64,000 nucleotides of DNA, from contig NZ_JABASS010000002.1 in the NCBI RefSeq assembly GCF_016107545.1, forward strand, positions 62,001 through 126,000, in the 5' to 3' direction. The notes beneath the pieces were generated by a model. That model worked only from the letters and a program-made list of their open reading frames with translations, was not told where the DNA came from and did not search any database. Numbering within the stretch: the stretch's first letter is position 1; each line of letters starts with the position of its first letter. The translations under genes were made by a program, and so were the position numbers. Source of the stretch: Psychrobacter namhaensis (lineage in GTDB: Bacteria; Pseudomonadota; Gammaproteobacteria; Pseudomonadales; Moraxellaceae). Shown piece after piece: positions 36,304 through 45,281 of this stretch.

Positions 36304-37152
36304 TTAGTCATCCCATACAGGGCTATAGTCAGGATGTTCAATCTTGCGGCCATCCGAGCGCGCCAACCCGCCAATTTTATCTAGCTCTTCTGCACTCAAC
36401 TCAACATTAACAGCGTCAAGATTACCCTGCAGGTGATCAGGGTTAGAGGTTTTTGGAATAGCAACACGGTGTTTATCCGACAAAATCCACGCCAGTGATA
36501 TCTGAGCTGGGGTTACTTTGTGTTTATCAGCAATCTCTTTGATGATGTCATTGTCAAACACGTCACCACGTGCCAGAGGTGAATACGCTTCTAATAAAAT
36601 ATGATGGTTGTTTAAGAAAGTTTGTAACGTATTTTGCTTAATGAAGGGATGAAACTCAACTTGGTTCACCACAATTGGCACGTCTGCATGCTTTTTTGCT
36701 TCGATAATATTGGCGATATTAAAGTTCGAGACACCAATATGGCGCGTTAACCCTTGTTTTTGTAGCTCGCACAATGCAGGCATAGTTTCAGACAATGGCA
36801 CGCGATCATCGGGCCAGTGTAATAGCAAAAGATCTACATAGTCGGTATCTAGGTTCTCTAGAGAACGCTTAGCCGCTGCCGCCAACTTCTCCGGTTGAAA
36901 CTTCATATCATCAGGAAAGATTTTTGTGGTTAAAAAGAACTTGTCACGAGCGACCCCTGACTGTTTAATACCTTGGCCGACTTCTTTTTCATTGTCATAT
37001 GCTTGGGCAGTATCAATATGCTCATAGCCCATCTCTAATGCTTTTTTAACGACATCAACGCAGTCCTGACCAGTCGACTGCCAAGTACCCAGCCCCAGTA
37101 CGGGGATATTTGCTTGGCCAGCGGTACGAATATTATAAGTTTTAGTAGTCAT
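36304..37152 (-). CDS. Aldo/keto reductase (2,5-diketo-gluconate reductase-like)
   Basis: 282-residue NADPH-dependent reductase of aldehydes and ketones, TIM-barrel. Catalytic tetrad visible: D in HIDTAQAYDNE, Tyr in the same segment, K in FLTTKIF, H in LLLLHWPD. Signature GVSNFNIANI and NADP-binding IPKTSNPDHLQGN. Closest to DkgB by length and motifs; physiological substrate unknown. Confidence 0.92.
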   Translation of the reverse strand: MTTKTYNIRTAGQANIPVLGLGTWQSTGQDCVDVVKKALEMGYEHIDTAQAYDNEKEVGQGIKQSGVARDKFFLTTKIFPDDMKFQPEKLAAAAKRSLENLDTDYVDLLLLHWPDDRVPLSETMPALCELQKQGLTRHIGVSNFNIANIIEAKKHADVPIVVNQVEFHPFIKQNTLQTFLNNHHILLEAYSPLARGDVFDNDIIKEIADKHKVTPAQISLAWILSDKHRVAIPKTSNPDHLQGNLDAVNVELSAEELDKIGGLARSDGRKIEHPDYSPVWDD

Positions 37153-37645
37153 ATTATTATCCTTATGTTTTTATGATTTTGATTTCTTTTCGAATCAAAA
37201 ACTGATTTTAACTATCAGTGTAATCAGTTCAGAATAAAAGTGTACGATCCATTAATGGTGTTCTACTGATATAAATTTCCCTCGCTGGCTGTTCGCAAGC
37301 GTGACAGAGGCTTCATAAAATTCATACCAGTAGAGCCGTCACATTTTTAAAGTGAATCGACTATAATAGCAAGCCAGTCATAGTAGCGCTCAATTTGACT
37401 GCGCTTCTATTTAGCTCATCCACTATAGGACTAACTAAGACAAAGAGAAAGGGTGGTTGACGGTTTCCTACAAAGGACAAACAGGCTGTAACGTCATTTT
37501 TGGTAATGGATAAATGATGAGACAAGCAGTTAATAAAAACAGAAATACAAAATTTGGCCCCATAAAAAACGCCCATTACGTTAAGCAATGGACGTTTATA
37601 ACTATCATGAGACCAGTAAATTTAGAGCATTTTTGAACTAAAACC
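37153..37645. other. Intergenic region between the reductase and metQ
   Basis: 493 bases. TTTTGATT-N8-AATCAAAA at 37177-37200 is a perfect inverted repeat just upstream of the reductase start and a likely regulator site. The metQ terminator is at its far end. A 75-codon minus-strand frame at 37361-37588 shows no recognisable family and runs into that terminator. Confidence 0.5.
37564..37598 (-). terminator. Terminator of metNIQ
   Basis: AAACG-CCATT/AATGG-CGTTT stem with one mismatch and a nine-base loop; T-rich on the minus strand, about 50 bases beyond the metQ stop. Confidence 0.7.
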
Positions 37646-38599
37646 TTACTGAGCAGTGGTTTCTACAGGTGCAGTAGCGGCATCAGTGTTGGCGCTGTGA
37701 TCTGTGCCCCAGATTTTTGGATATTTATACCCTGGGAAAGTCTCGTGAGCATATTTCTTAAAGGCTTCTGAGTTATAAGCGTTAGTCACATCTTCGACCC
37801 ATTTTTTGCCTTGATCAGCAGACTTAATCGCTGACCAGTTAACATAAGCAAAGCTTGGCTCTTGGAATAGCGCTTCAGTCAGCTCGATACCCGCGTCTGT
37901 GGCATAGTTACCATTGATAACCGCGAAATCCACTTCATCACGAGCACGTGGTAGTTGCGCCGCTTCCAATTCAACGATGTCGATATCATATTTGCTGTTA
38001 TCAGCGATGTCAGTTTTTGACGCAGTCAACGGGTCGATGTTGTCTTTTAGCGTAATCCAACCAAGATCATCCATCATCACAAGGGCGCGGGCAAAGTTAC
38101 TTGGGTCGTTTGGTGCAGAGACGCTCATACCTTTATAGGCTTCGTTTAAGCTGCTCTTTTTACCAGAATAGATACCCAGGGGTGCGGTTGGTACTTGGAA
38201 CACTTCGACTAGATCCAGGTTGTTTTCTTTTTTGAAGGTATCAAGGTAGGGCTTATGCTGGAAAATATTAATGTCTAAGTCGCCTTCAGCCAACGCAAGG
38301 TTAGGGCGAACGTAGTCTGTAAAGGCCACCAATTCAACTTCATAGCCCTGCGCTTCAAGCGAGCTTTTCACTTGGTTACGTACCATATCGGCAAAGTCAC
38401 CTTCGGTAGTACCAATGACGATTTTTGTATGCTCAGGATCAATATCACTAGCGGCAGTTTCTGCAGTTGTGCCATTGGTAACTGCTTCTTTAGTAGCTTC
38501 TGGTGCTGATGAGTTGTTGCAACCGACCAAAACCAAGCTTGATACGCCAACAGCAGCAAATGCAGTCGCTAACTGACGGCTGATATCTGTTAATTTCAT
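37646..38599 (-). CDS. metQ: Methionine-binding lipoprotein MetQ
   Basis: 317-residue substrate-binding lipoprotein of the D/L-methionine ABC importer. Lipobox LVLVGC; NlpA family motifs IVIGTTEGDFADMVR, NIFQHKPYLDTF, APLGIYSGK and NDPSNFARAL. The C-terminal tail is acidic and Ala/Thr-rich. AAGGAAG precedes the ATG. Third gene of metNIQ, 230 bases after metI. Confidence 0.94.
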   Translation of the reverse strand: MKLTDISRQLATAFAAVGVSSLVLVGCNNSSAPEATKEAVTNGTTAETAASDIDPEHTKIVIGTTEGDFADMVRNQVKSSLEAQGYEVELVAFTDYVRPNLALAEGDLDINIFQHKPYLDTFKKENNLDLVEVFQVPTAPLGIYSGKKSSLNEAYKGMSVSAPNDPSNFARALVMMDDLGWITLKDNIDPLTASKTDIADNSKYDIDIVELEAAQLPRARDEVDFAVINGNYATDAGIELTEALFQEPSFAYVNWSAIKSADQGKKWVEDVTNAYNSEAFKKYAHETFPGYKYPKIWGTDHSANTDAATAPVETTAQ

Positions 38600-38829
38600 G
38601 GAACTTCCTTAATAAGAGACAGAGAATAGAGGGGAGATATGACGATTAAAAAAGCAACATTATAGAAACTAATGCTGCTCAGTTAAGGGGTGTTAAGTTA
38701 GTAACAAAATTAAAGGGTCACAGTAACAAAGTCAAGCGTTTTACTTAGGATGAATCGGCATTAAACCCTGAGTATTATTCATAATAAGGGCAGCTCAATG
38801 CCGCTTCTCACTTTGTACTGATAGGGCTT

Positions 38830-39516
38830 TTAGCGTTTATCCAAGCGATTGGCCATCCAATTGCCAGTGGCTTGAATCGCGATAACCATTATTGACAGTA
38901 CAATAACGATAAAAATCATCACCTCAGTTTGATAACGATAATAACCGTAACGAATCGCCAAATCACCCAAACCACCACCGCCAATCATACCAGCCGCTGC
39001 TGAATAAGACAGCAAACTGATACACAGAATCGTCACTGATAATATCAGGCCTGAGCGTGCTTCATTCAGTAGGACTTTGATAATAGTAAAGGGACGCGCG
39101 CCCATAGACTCAGTCGCTTCGATAATACCACGCGGCACTTCACGCAAGTTTTGTTCCACTAAGCGGGCAAAATAAAATGAACCAGCGATAGCCAAGACTA
39201 AAGAGGCTGCGATAGGCCCGATACCGGTGCCAACAATGGCTTTGGTAAAAGGACTCATGGCGATCATCAAAATGACAAAGGGGAAAGCACGCATAAAGTT
39301 GGTGATGCCACCCAGCACACCGTACAAGGTTTTATTTTGCAAAAACTGGCGGTCACTGGATAAAAATAAGAAGACGCCAAACAGCCCGCCAATGACAATA
39401 GCGACCGTCGTTGAGATGCCGAGCATGATGAACGTGTCAATAAACGCATTTGCAATCTCTTTGCGTAGTGCAAACAGCTTGTCTACCGAGGCGGATAACT
39501 CAGTACCAGTTAACAT
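38830..39516 (-). CDS. metI: Methionine ABC permease MetI
   Basis: 228-residue permease with five hydrophobic segments. The ABC contact loop is EATESMGARPFTIIKVLL. Other MetI marks: SFYFARLVEQNLREVPRG and AGMIGGGGLGDLAIRYGY. Start at 39516 with AGGAG upstream, 19 bases after metN; an in-frame ATG at 39546 would overlap metN. Confidence 0.95.
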   Translation of the reverse strand: MLTGTELSASVDKLFALRKEIANAFIDTFIMLGISTTVAIVIGGLFGVFLFLSSDRQFLQNKTLYGVLGGITNFMRAFPFVILMIAMSPFTKAIVGTGIGPIAASLVLAIAGSFYFARLVEQNLREVPRGIIEATESMGARPFTIIKVLLNEARSGLILSVTILCISLLSYSAAAGMIGGGGLGDLAIRYGYYRYQTEVMIFIVIVLSIMVIAIQATGNWMANRLDKR

Positions 39517-39535
39517 ATCTATTTCTCCTGCCTCA

Positions 39536-40306
39536 TTAGTCCTCAACGACTAGGCCTTTGCCAATCGGGGTGGTTGCTTGAATCAGACCGTCTCTTACCT
39601 CTGCCACTTCTAATAGCTGTCCTTGATGCAGTAGTGCTGCGCGATCACAGAGTCTACGAATGACGCTCATCTCATGAGTCACAATCACAATGGTCACGCC
39701 AAGCTGTTCATTAATATCACGTAAGCAAGTCAACAAGCTGCGGGTGGTCGCAGGATCAAGGGCGCTGGTTGGTTCATCGGCCAACAGTACTTTTGGACTC
39801 GGGGCAATCGCTCGAGCAATACCAACGCGCTGTTTTTGGCCACCTGATAGCTGGGCAGGATAATGGCCAGCACGATCGGTCAAATCGACAATCTCAAGAC
39901 AATCCATGACTCGTTTGTGAATATCGCGAGTAGGATAGCCTGACACCGTTAAGTTAAAAGCCACATTGTCAAAGACAGTACGGTTCGACATCAGGTTAAA
40001 CTGCTGAAAAATCATGCCGATATTATGCCGAGCAATACGTAGCTCACTGGCAGACAAGGTGGTCAAATCGGTGCCATCGATAATGACTTGACCAGAATCT
40101 GGGCGCTCAAGCATATTAATCAGACGTAACAAAGTCGACTTACCGGCACCCGAATACCCCATTAGGCCAAAAATCTCGCCTTGTTGGATCGTCAAAGACG
40201 TTGGCTCAACAGCGGTAAACCAATGCGGCTTGCCATTTTCGTTTTTGATTGATCGGTCGCTTAAAAAACTTTTGGTCACATCGTTTAAGACAATCATGTC
40301 ATTCAT
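39536..40306 (-). CDS. metN: Methionine ABC ATPase MetN (short form)
   Basis: 256 residues. Walker A GYSGAGKSTL, Q-loop MIFQQFNLM, signature LSGGQKQRV, Walker B VLLADEPTSALD. E. coli MetN (343 residues) carries a C-terminal ACT-like C2 domain that lets intracellular methionine inhibit transport. It is absent here, so this importer probably lacks that feedback. First ATG at 40306, no clear ribosome site. Confidence 0.93.
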   Translation of the reverse strand: MNDMIVLNDVTKSFLSDRSIKNENGKPHWFTAVEPTSLTIQQGEIFGLMGYSGAGKSTLLRLINMLERPDSGQVIIDGTDLTTLSASELRIARHNIGMIFQQFNLMSNRTVFDNVAFNLTVSGYPTRDIHKRVMDCLEIVDLTDRAGHYPAQLSGGQKQRVGIARAIAPSPKVLLADEPTSALDPATTRSLLTCLRDINEQLGVTIVIVTHEMSVIRRLCDRAALLHQGQLLEVAEVRDGLIQATTPIGKGLVVED

Positions 40307-40671
40307 GGAGGGCTCAAAATTCAATAATTTTTTTAATAGTTATGAGTGTGTTGTTATGCGTCTCTTAGCGTGTCAGAGGCGCATTAAAAAACCACAGTCA
40401 ACAACCCTATAATAAGGGGCGCTAATATAGCATATTATCGAGCGCTTTGGATATGCGCATCCGTGACCCGCTTATGACTAATAGCAATTAGTGAAAGGGA
40501 ATTTGAAGAAGAGAGATGGCGATGTCAGCATAAAAAGAAACGCTCATTGGGTATGGTCGAATCTAAGTAATCTAAATAGCCTTGAACCCAGCGTGGATTA
40601 TATACGCCACACCTCAAGTGAGATGACGCTGTAGCGGATGTATAGAAGAGATTTGACTTATAGGTAGCTGA
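40307..40671. other. Intergenic region upstream of metN
   Basis: 365 bases. A near-perfect nine-base hairpin (40357-40383) lies in the probable metN leader, with TGC-TATATT-type -10 sequence further upstream on the minus strand near 40425. I could not recognise a SAM riboswitch or MetJ boxes. Confidence 0.45.
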
Positions 40672-42858
40672 TTAATGGTGTGGGTCATGTTTGACTGGTA
40701 TAACGACTAAAAATCTCGTATGACCATTTAGCGTATCGGTGATAATACGCCCTTGATGGGCGGTGACGATTTGCGAAACCAAGGATAAGCCGAGCCCCGA
40801 GCCTTTGTTTTTTTGCTGCAAGCGCACGAATGGGCTAAACACCTCTTCGCGTTTGTCTTCAGGAATACCAGTGCCTTCATCAATCACTGCCAGTACCGCA
40901 TATTTTGGTAAAGGACGTACAGGTTCGGCTTTCGCTTTCTTCATGTGTTTGGCAAACAGTCCTTCTTTGCGGGGTGTACTCGTCGTCTCAGTATCATTTT
41001 GCGCGGTGTCTTTGCTGTCCTTTTTAGCGCCAGTTGCAGAAACAGCTTCTTTATCTGCTTTTGGCGCTTCACCACTTTTTTGCGCCTTGGCGTTCCTACG
41101 TATTATTCCCTCTGTAGACTTAGGCGCTTCCTCGCTATGAGTAGCACTTTCAGTATTGTTGGCAGCGGTAGAAGACAGGGTGGCGTCAGGAACCGCCTTC
41201 CAAATAACCTTTTTAATTCTGTCAGTCAAATCACTGGTAAAGCTGTGATGGGTAACCACCAATGATGAGTCACTATTGGGACGGGAGGAGTCACTCGTGC
41301 TTGTGGCAGTAATGCTTGAGGTGACAGCAGCGTTTAAGTCAGAGTGCTCATCGTGAGTGCTAGGAGCATGGGTCTCTGTTAATGTTGTCGTACTGTCAAG
41401 GCTATCGCTGTTAGCATCCGTATCTAGGCTAACCACTGCATGAACATCGCTATCAACAGCAACGCTTTCACCATTTTTATAAATAGGCGGAGCTGGCAGG
41501 GTGGCCATTGGTTCTGCTGCTTCAGATTTAACTTTATCTGTATGGGATGCGTCGTCTGAGTTTTTCGGGCTTTGTGGTGCCTCTTCGTTGCTATCAATTT
41601 GCTCAGTTTGCTCGTCATACGTTTCAAAGTCAGAGCTATTATAATCGACAAAGCTACTAGATAGCACCGTTTGCAATAGATAATCAGGAATGGTGCCGGC
41701 TTCCTCAGCCGTTTGCACACCGTATAGCAATACCGTGACTGGCGGTTTGCCATGGAGCATCGCATTGGTTAGTAAATTACGAATCAAATGGGTCAACATG
41801 GATGACTGACCATCAATGACAATATGCTCACCAATCAGGGTGGCTTCAGGGTAGTGCTGACGTTCTTGATTGACTAGATCATACAAGTCCAAGCGTTCAA
41901 CTTGCTGCAACGCATGGCCAGCATCTAAACGGCTCACCAGTAGGATACTCTCCACCAAATCATTGAGTCCTGATAAGTCGCGATTAATTGCGTGGGCACG
42001 CTTATCAAATTTCGCTTTAGTATCAGAAGGTAGAGCGCCCGCCAGCATATCCATCATCTCAATCTGTAAACGGATACGCGTAATGGGCGTACGCAGCTCA
42101 TGAGAAGCGTGCGCTAGTAGTAAATTATTGGCATCGATAAGATGTTCGATCTTTTGTGCTGCTTGGTTAAAACCGCGGGCTAATGAAGCAATTTCATCAT
42201 TACCGCGGGCATTAACGCGTACCGTAAAGTCGCCATCGCCCAGTTGCGTCATCTGTTGGCTCATCTGATTGATGCGCCACGTGATGGTGCGAGCAATCCA
42301 CCACAGTACGCCTGCCATTATGAGTAGCAGCAGTAGCGTACCCGTGAATAAATTCAACGCAGCCGAGAGTACCGGCTTTTTAGGTGGTAAGCGTGATTCA
42401 TACAACAGGGTATAGCCAGTGCTGCTATAGACTTGGACTTGCTTGGTAGGGGAGACATCAGAAAATGAGGGGAAAACGCGTGATAGCAGCGATGGGGGCG
42501 CTGGCAGCTCTAGCGGTAAATCGCTATTGTCTGTTTGCATCAGCAACCGACCATCATTGTTGTATAAGCCCATCTTTGCTTGTAGAGACTCATCAAAGAT
42601 ATCAAAGCTTTTTTTGACCACAGCCAGCATAAAGCGTGACTGTAATCGATTGTCCTTACTAACAGAGACATTAAGCTCATGCAAAAATGGGTCAATTTGT
42701 CCCAAAATCTGTGTGGCCAGTATTTCTGAGCGTATGCCTGCATCTTTGTCATGAACCAGTTGAGTCAATAGCACCATCGCGACTGCAAATAAGATAAGTG
42801 CCAGCATGACGCTGGCAAATAGCTTGGCAAATACGGAGCGAAATCCCAACTGCTGCAT
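40672..42858 (-). CDS. Sensor histidine kinase with ~270-residue insertion in the ATPase domain
   Basis: 728-residue inner-membrane kinase. Two membrane segments (residues 13-33 and 167-189) flank a periplasmic sensor; HAMP follows. H-box LLLAHASHELRTPITRIR with phospho-acceptor H253. N-box HLIRNLLTNAMLHG (357-370). G1 DEGTGIP (660-666), F-box FSPFVRL, G2 GSGLGLSL (687-694). Normally N-box and G1 are ~35-45 residues apart; here residues ~380-650 are a disordered Ser/Thr/Asp/Glu-rich insertion, basic at its end. All ATP motifs are intact. Partner is the OmpR-type regulator 105 bases upstream. RstB-like in layout; signal unknown. Confidence 0.88.
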   Translation of the reverse strand: MQQLGFRSVFAKLFASVMLALILFAVAMVLLTQLVHDKDAGIRSEILATQILGQIDPFLHELNVSVSKDNRLQSRFMLAVVKKSFDIFDESLQAKMGLYNNDGRLLMQTDNSDLPLELPAPPSLLSRVFPSFSDVSPTKQVQVYSSTGYTLLYESRLPPKKPVLSAALNLFTGTLLLLLIMAGVLWWIARTITWRINQMSQQMTQLGDGDFTVRVNARGNDEIASLARGFNQAAQKIEHLIDANNLLLAHASHELRTPITRIRLQIEMMDMLAGALPSDTKAKFDKRAHAINRDLSGLNDLVESILLVSRLDAGHALQQVERLDLYDLVNQERQHYPEATLIGEHIVIDGQSSMLTHLIRNLLTNAMLHGKPPVTVLLYGVQTAEEAGTIPDYLLQTVLSSSFVDYNSSDFETYDEQTEQIDSNEEAPQSPKNSDDASHTDKVKSEAAEPMATLPAPPIYKNGESVAVDSDVHAVVSLDTDANSDSLDSTTTLTETHAPSTHDEHSDLNAAVTSSITATSTSDSSRPNSDSSLVVTHHSFTSDLTDRIKKVIWKAVPDATLSSTAANNTESATHSEEAPKSTEGIIRRNAKAQKSGEAPKADKEAVSATGAKKDSKDTAQNDTETTSTPRKEGLFAKHMKKAKAEPVRPLPKYAVLAVIDEGTGIPEDKREEVFSPFVRLQQKNKGSGLGLSLVSQIVTAHQGRIITDTLNGHTRFLVVIPVKHDPHH

Positions 42859-42963
42859 TAAATAGTCTCTGTTTTTAAGCGTTTACGTCGGCTCACAGGT
42901 TTGTCTCATACCACGGGGTTAAGCGTTTGAGCACTTTCTCGGCTGTTTGGCTACTTTCTGGGA

Positions 42964-43686
42964 TCAAACCTGATCGGTGGCAAACTGATACCCAACGCCG
43001 CGTACGGTAATAATACGTTTTGGCTGGCGTGGGTTGTCTTCAATCAACGCTCGCAGACGTGAAATATGCACGTCAATCGCGCGATCAATGTTGTCTGAGC
43101 TGTCATCATTGGGCATGGCTTGCCAAAGCTGCTCACGATTCAACACTTTACCAGAATGGGTAGCAAAGTAATGCAAAAGTTGGAACTGATGCGTCGTCAA
43201 ACGTACTGGTTCATCGTCGATAGTGACTTCATGGCTGTCAGGGAAGACGCTCAAACGCCCAAACGTTAAGCTGTCTGACTGGCTGTCTGCTTGATTGGGC
43301 TGCTCGTGCCGACGAATAACCGCGCGAATACGAGCCAAAAGCTCACGTGGCTCAAAGGGCTTAGCAATATAATCATCAGCGCCCATCTCAAGACCGAGTA
43401 CGCGATCCGTTGTATCCCCTTTCGCAGTCAACATGATAATCGGCACTTTATTGGTCATGTTGTTTTTATTGCCGCGAATTTTTTGACACACTTGCATGCC
43501 GTCCATATCAGGCAACATCAAATCAAGCACGACCAAATCAATGTCACGCTCTTTGGTGTCTAGTAAATCAAGCCCTTCTTGACCAAGTCCTGCATGATGG
43601 ACATCATAATAATTCATTGTCAGGTAGTCACTGATTAACTCAGCCAAATCTGGATCATCTTCAATTAATAAAATCTGTTTGCTCAT
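42964..43686 (-). CDS. OmpR-family response regulator
   Basis: 240 residues. Receiver domain (1-120): acidic pair EDD, phospho-acceptor in LVVLDLMLPDMDG, switch Lys in DYIAKPFEPRELLAR. Winged-helix DNA-binding domain (135-235): TTHQFQLLHYFATHSG and VDVHISRLRALIED-type segment ending VRGVGYQFA. GAGAGGA precedes the ATG. Same-strand partner of the kinase downstream; RstA-like. Confidence 0.94.
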   Translation of the reverse strand: MSKQILLIEDDPDLAELISDYLTMNYYDVHHAGLGQEGLDLLDTKERDIDLVVLDLMLPDMDGMQVCQKIRGNKNNMTNKVPIIMLTAKGDTTDRVLGLEMGADDYIAKPFEPRELLARIRAVIRRHEQPNQADSQSDSLTFGRLSVFPDSHEVTIDDEPVRLTTHQFQLLHYFATHSGKVLNREQLWQAMPNDDSSDNIDRAIDVHISRLRALIEDNPRQPKRIITVRGVGYQFATDQV

Positions 43687-43734
43687 GGGTTGTCCTCTCG
43701 TTGTTGTTATAGTTTGCCAAAAGTCTTGTGCGCT

Positions 43735-43761
43735 TGATGTGTTAATCAGACAAGCACATCA
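43735..43761. promoter_or_regulatory. Inverted repeat upstream of the response regulator
   Basis: TGATGTG/CACATCA with a 13-base spacer, about 50 bases before the regulator start. It may be an autoregulation site or leader hairpin. Confidence 0.35.
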
Positions 43762-43985
43762 CTATATTAGCGGCTCAAGCATTGACATTATTTACTCATT
43801 TATACTCACTCTCGCAATCTGCAAACCTGTTTTCAGACTCCTAAGACCGGCAGTCATAAAGTACAAACGGTTCCAATACTCAGTATATGCTATATATCAT
43901 ACGGGCATAGTGCCTAATTACGCTGTTACAAAACAAGAGAGCCTTTGTTAATGTTTCTACACAATGTAACTGTCGATGTTTATTG

Positions 43986-45281
43986 CTATGAAACAATGAC
44001 TTTTTTGCCTTCAGAATCAATGGGTAAGTCTGCCAAACAAATTAAGCTGTCATTACTAATACCCGCAATTAAATACTGGTTTGTTGTGGGATTATATTCA
44101 ACCACTTCAATAGCTCGGCGCTTTAAACGCTGATCTTGGCCAATAACCCAGACATTCGCCGTCAAAGGTCTCAGCGGCTTGTAGGGCGGCTTTTGTAGTT
44201 CTGTTAAGTCGACATCATGAAGGGCGCGTTTGGGTACAATCGTACCCACATCTATTTGACCATAATTAACCCGCCCTGTGACCTTCATGTCTGGTAACAG
44301 CTTGTCATGATTTTTCTGATTTTCAATCACATCGACGTAGACTAAGAGTTTTTTAGGCTGACTGGTCGCTGTCAGCTTACTGACTTGTCCCGTAAACTTG
44401 TCTGACACACCTTCAGCGGTAAAGTTGACCGTCTGACCAACCGAAAGCTGAGGTTCCGCTTGAATAGGCAAGGTAGCAATAAAGTACAATTTCGTCTCGT
44501 CGCTAAGCTGTAATAGAGGGGTGCCAGCGTCTATATTTTGTCCCGCCTTCACATACAATTCTTCTACACGCCCTGAAAAGCTGGCTCGCACCGTGACCAA
44601 TTTATAGGGAGAGGGTCTGTTCGTCGCACCTTTGCTACTATTTACCGTCCTATCGCTGGAGTCGACGTTTGCGTTATCGATGGTTGACGGCGCTTTTGAT
44701 GGCTCATTGCCATCGGTCACGCTGTTTTTTATGTCTGTCTTATTATCATTACCATTGTCATCAGTAGTGGCTTGCTTAGGGCGGGAGTTGGCCTCTTTTT
44801 CTTGTTTATCTGCCAGCTTTGCGCCTTTGGTACCGTTGGTGTTATTAGCCACTGTATTTTCTTGGGGCGCGTTCTCGGTTTCTAGCGGCGCATCGTCTGC
44901 TGTACGCTCTGAGTACACTCCCGTGTTATCGCTCTCCAAACGTCGAACAATGAGTAAAGGCGTCTCTTTTTCTACCCATTGTCCCTCACTGATCAGTATT
45001 TCTTTGACGTTGATAGGGTGGGCGGCTGTAAACTTGGTTTGTTTGATGGGTTCGATACGACCTTGCAGTCCCACACTAGGCTGATAGCGTGACGGCTTAA
45101 TACTCAATATGTGCTCTGGTGTCATGGTCACGCTATCATTAGTAATGACGATTGGCGTATCGACTGTGGCACTGTCTGTGGAAGTCACGGGTTCATCAGT
45201 AGGCGGCGATGGCTGACAGGCGGCAAGCAAGAAAGCACTGAGTAAATAGGTGCTGTTTTTTAAAAGTTTAGAAGCAGTCAT
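43986..45281 (-). CDS. Periplasmic adaptor (HlyD/RND type) lipoprotein with disordered insertion
   Basis: 431 residues. Lipobox FLLAAC (Cys22). Barrel-sandwich halves: RIEPIKQTKFTAAHPINVKE and VRASFSGRVEELYVKAGQ. Adaptor beta-barrel: QTVNFTAEGVSDKFTGQVSK; membrane-proximal: GRVNYGQIDVGTIVPKRAL. Between the two half-motifs, where adaptors have an alpha-helical hairpin, residues 116-224 are Asn/Asp/Thr/Lys-rich and look disordered. No pump or outer-membrane gene adjoins it. Possibly regulated by the two-component pair downstream. Confidence 0.8.
   Translation of the reverse strand: MTASKLLKNSTYLLSAFLLAACQPSPPTDEPVTSTDSATVDTPIVITNDSVTMTPEHILSIKPSRYQPSVGLQGRIEPIKQTKFTAAHPINVKEILISEGQWVEKETPLLIVRRLESDNTGVYSERTADDAPLETENAPQENTVANNTNGTKGAKLADKQEKEANSRPKQATTDDNGNDNKTDIKNSVTDGNEPSKAPSTIDNANVDSSDRTVNSSKGATNRPSPYKLVTVRASFSGRVEELYVKAGQNIDAGTPLLQLSDETKLYFIATLPIQAEPQLSVGQTVNFTAEGVSDKFTGQVSKLTATSQPKKLLVYVDVIENQKNHDKLLPDMKVTGRVNYGQIDVGTIVPKRALHDVDLTELQKPPYKPLRPLTANVWVIGQDQRLKRRAIEVVEYNPTTNQYLIAGISNDSLICLADLPIDSEGKKVIVS

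Noticed and set aside
37361..37588. 75-codon minus-strand frame between the reductase and metQ
   Set aside because: Its 5' part overlaps the metQ terminator hairpin, it has no ribosome site, and the composition is intergenic.
40763..41265. Long plus-strand frames opposite the histidine kinase
   Set aside because: Antisense shadows of the low-complexity insertion; Ser/Phe/Leu-rich translations without family features.
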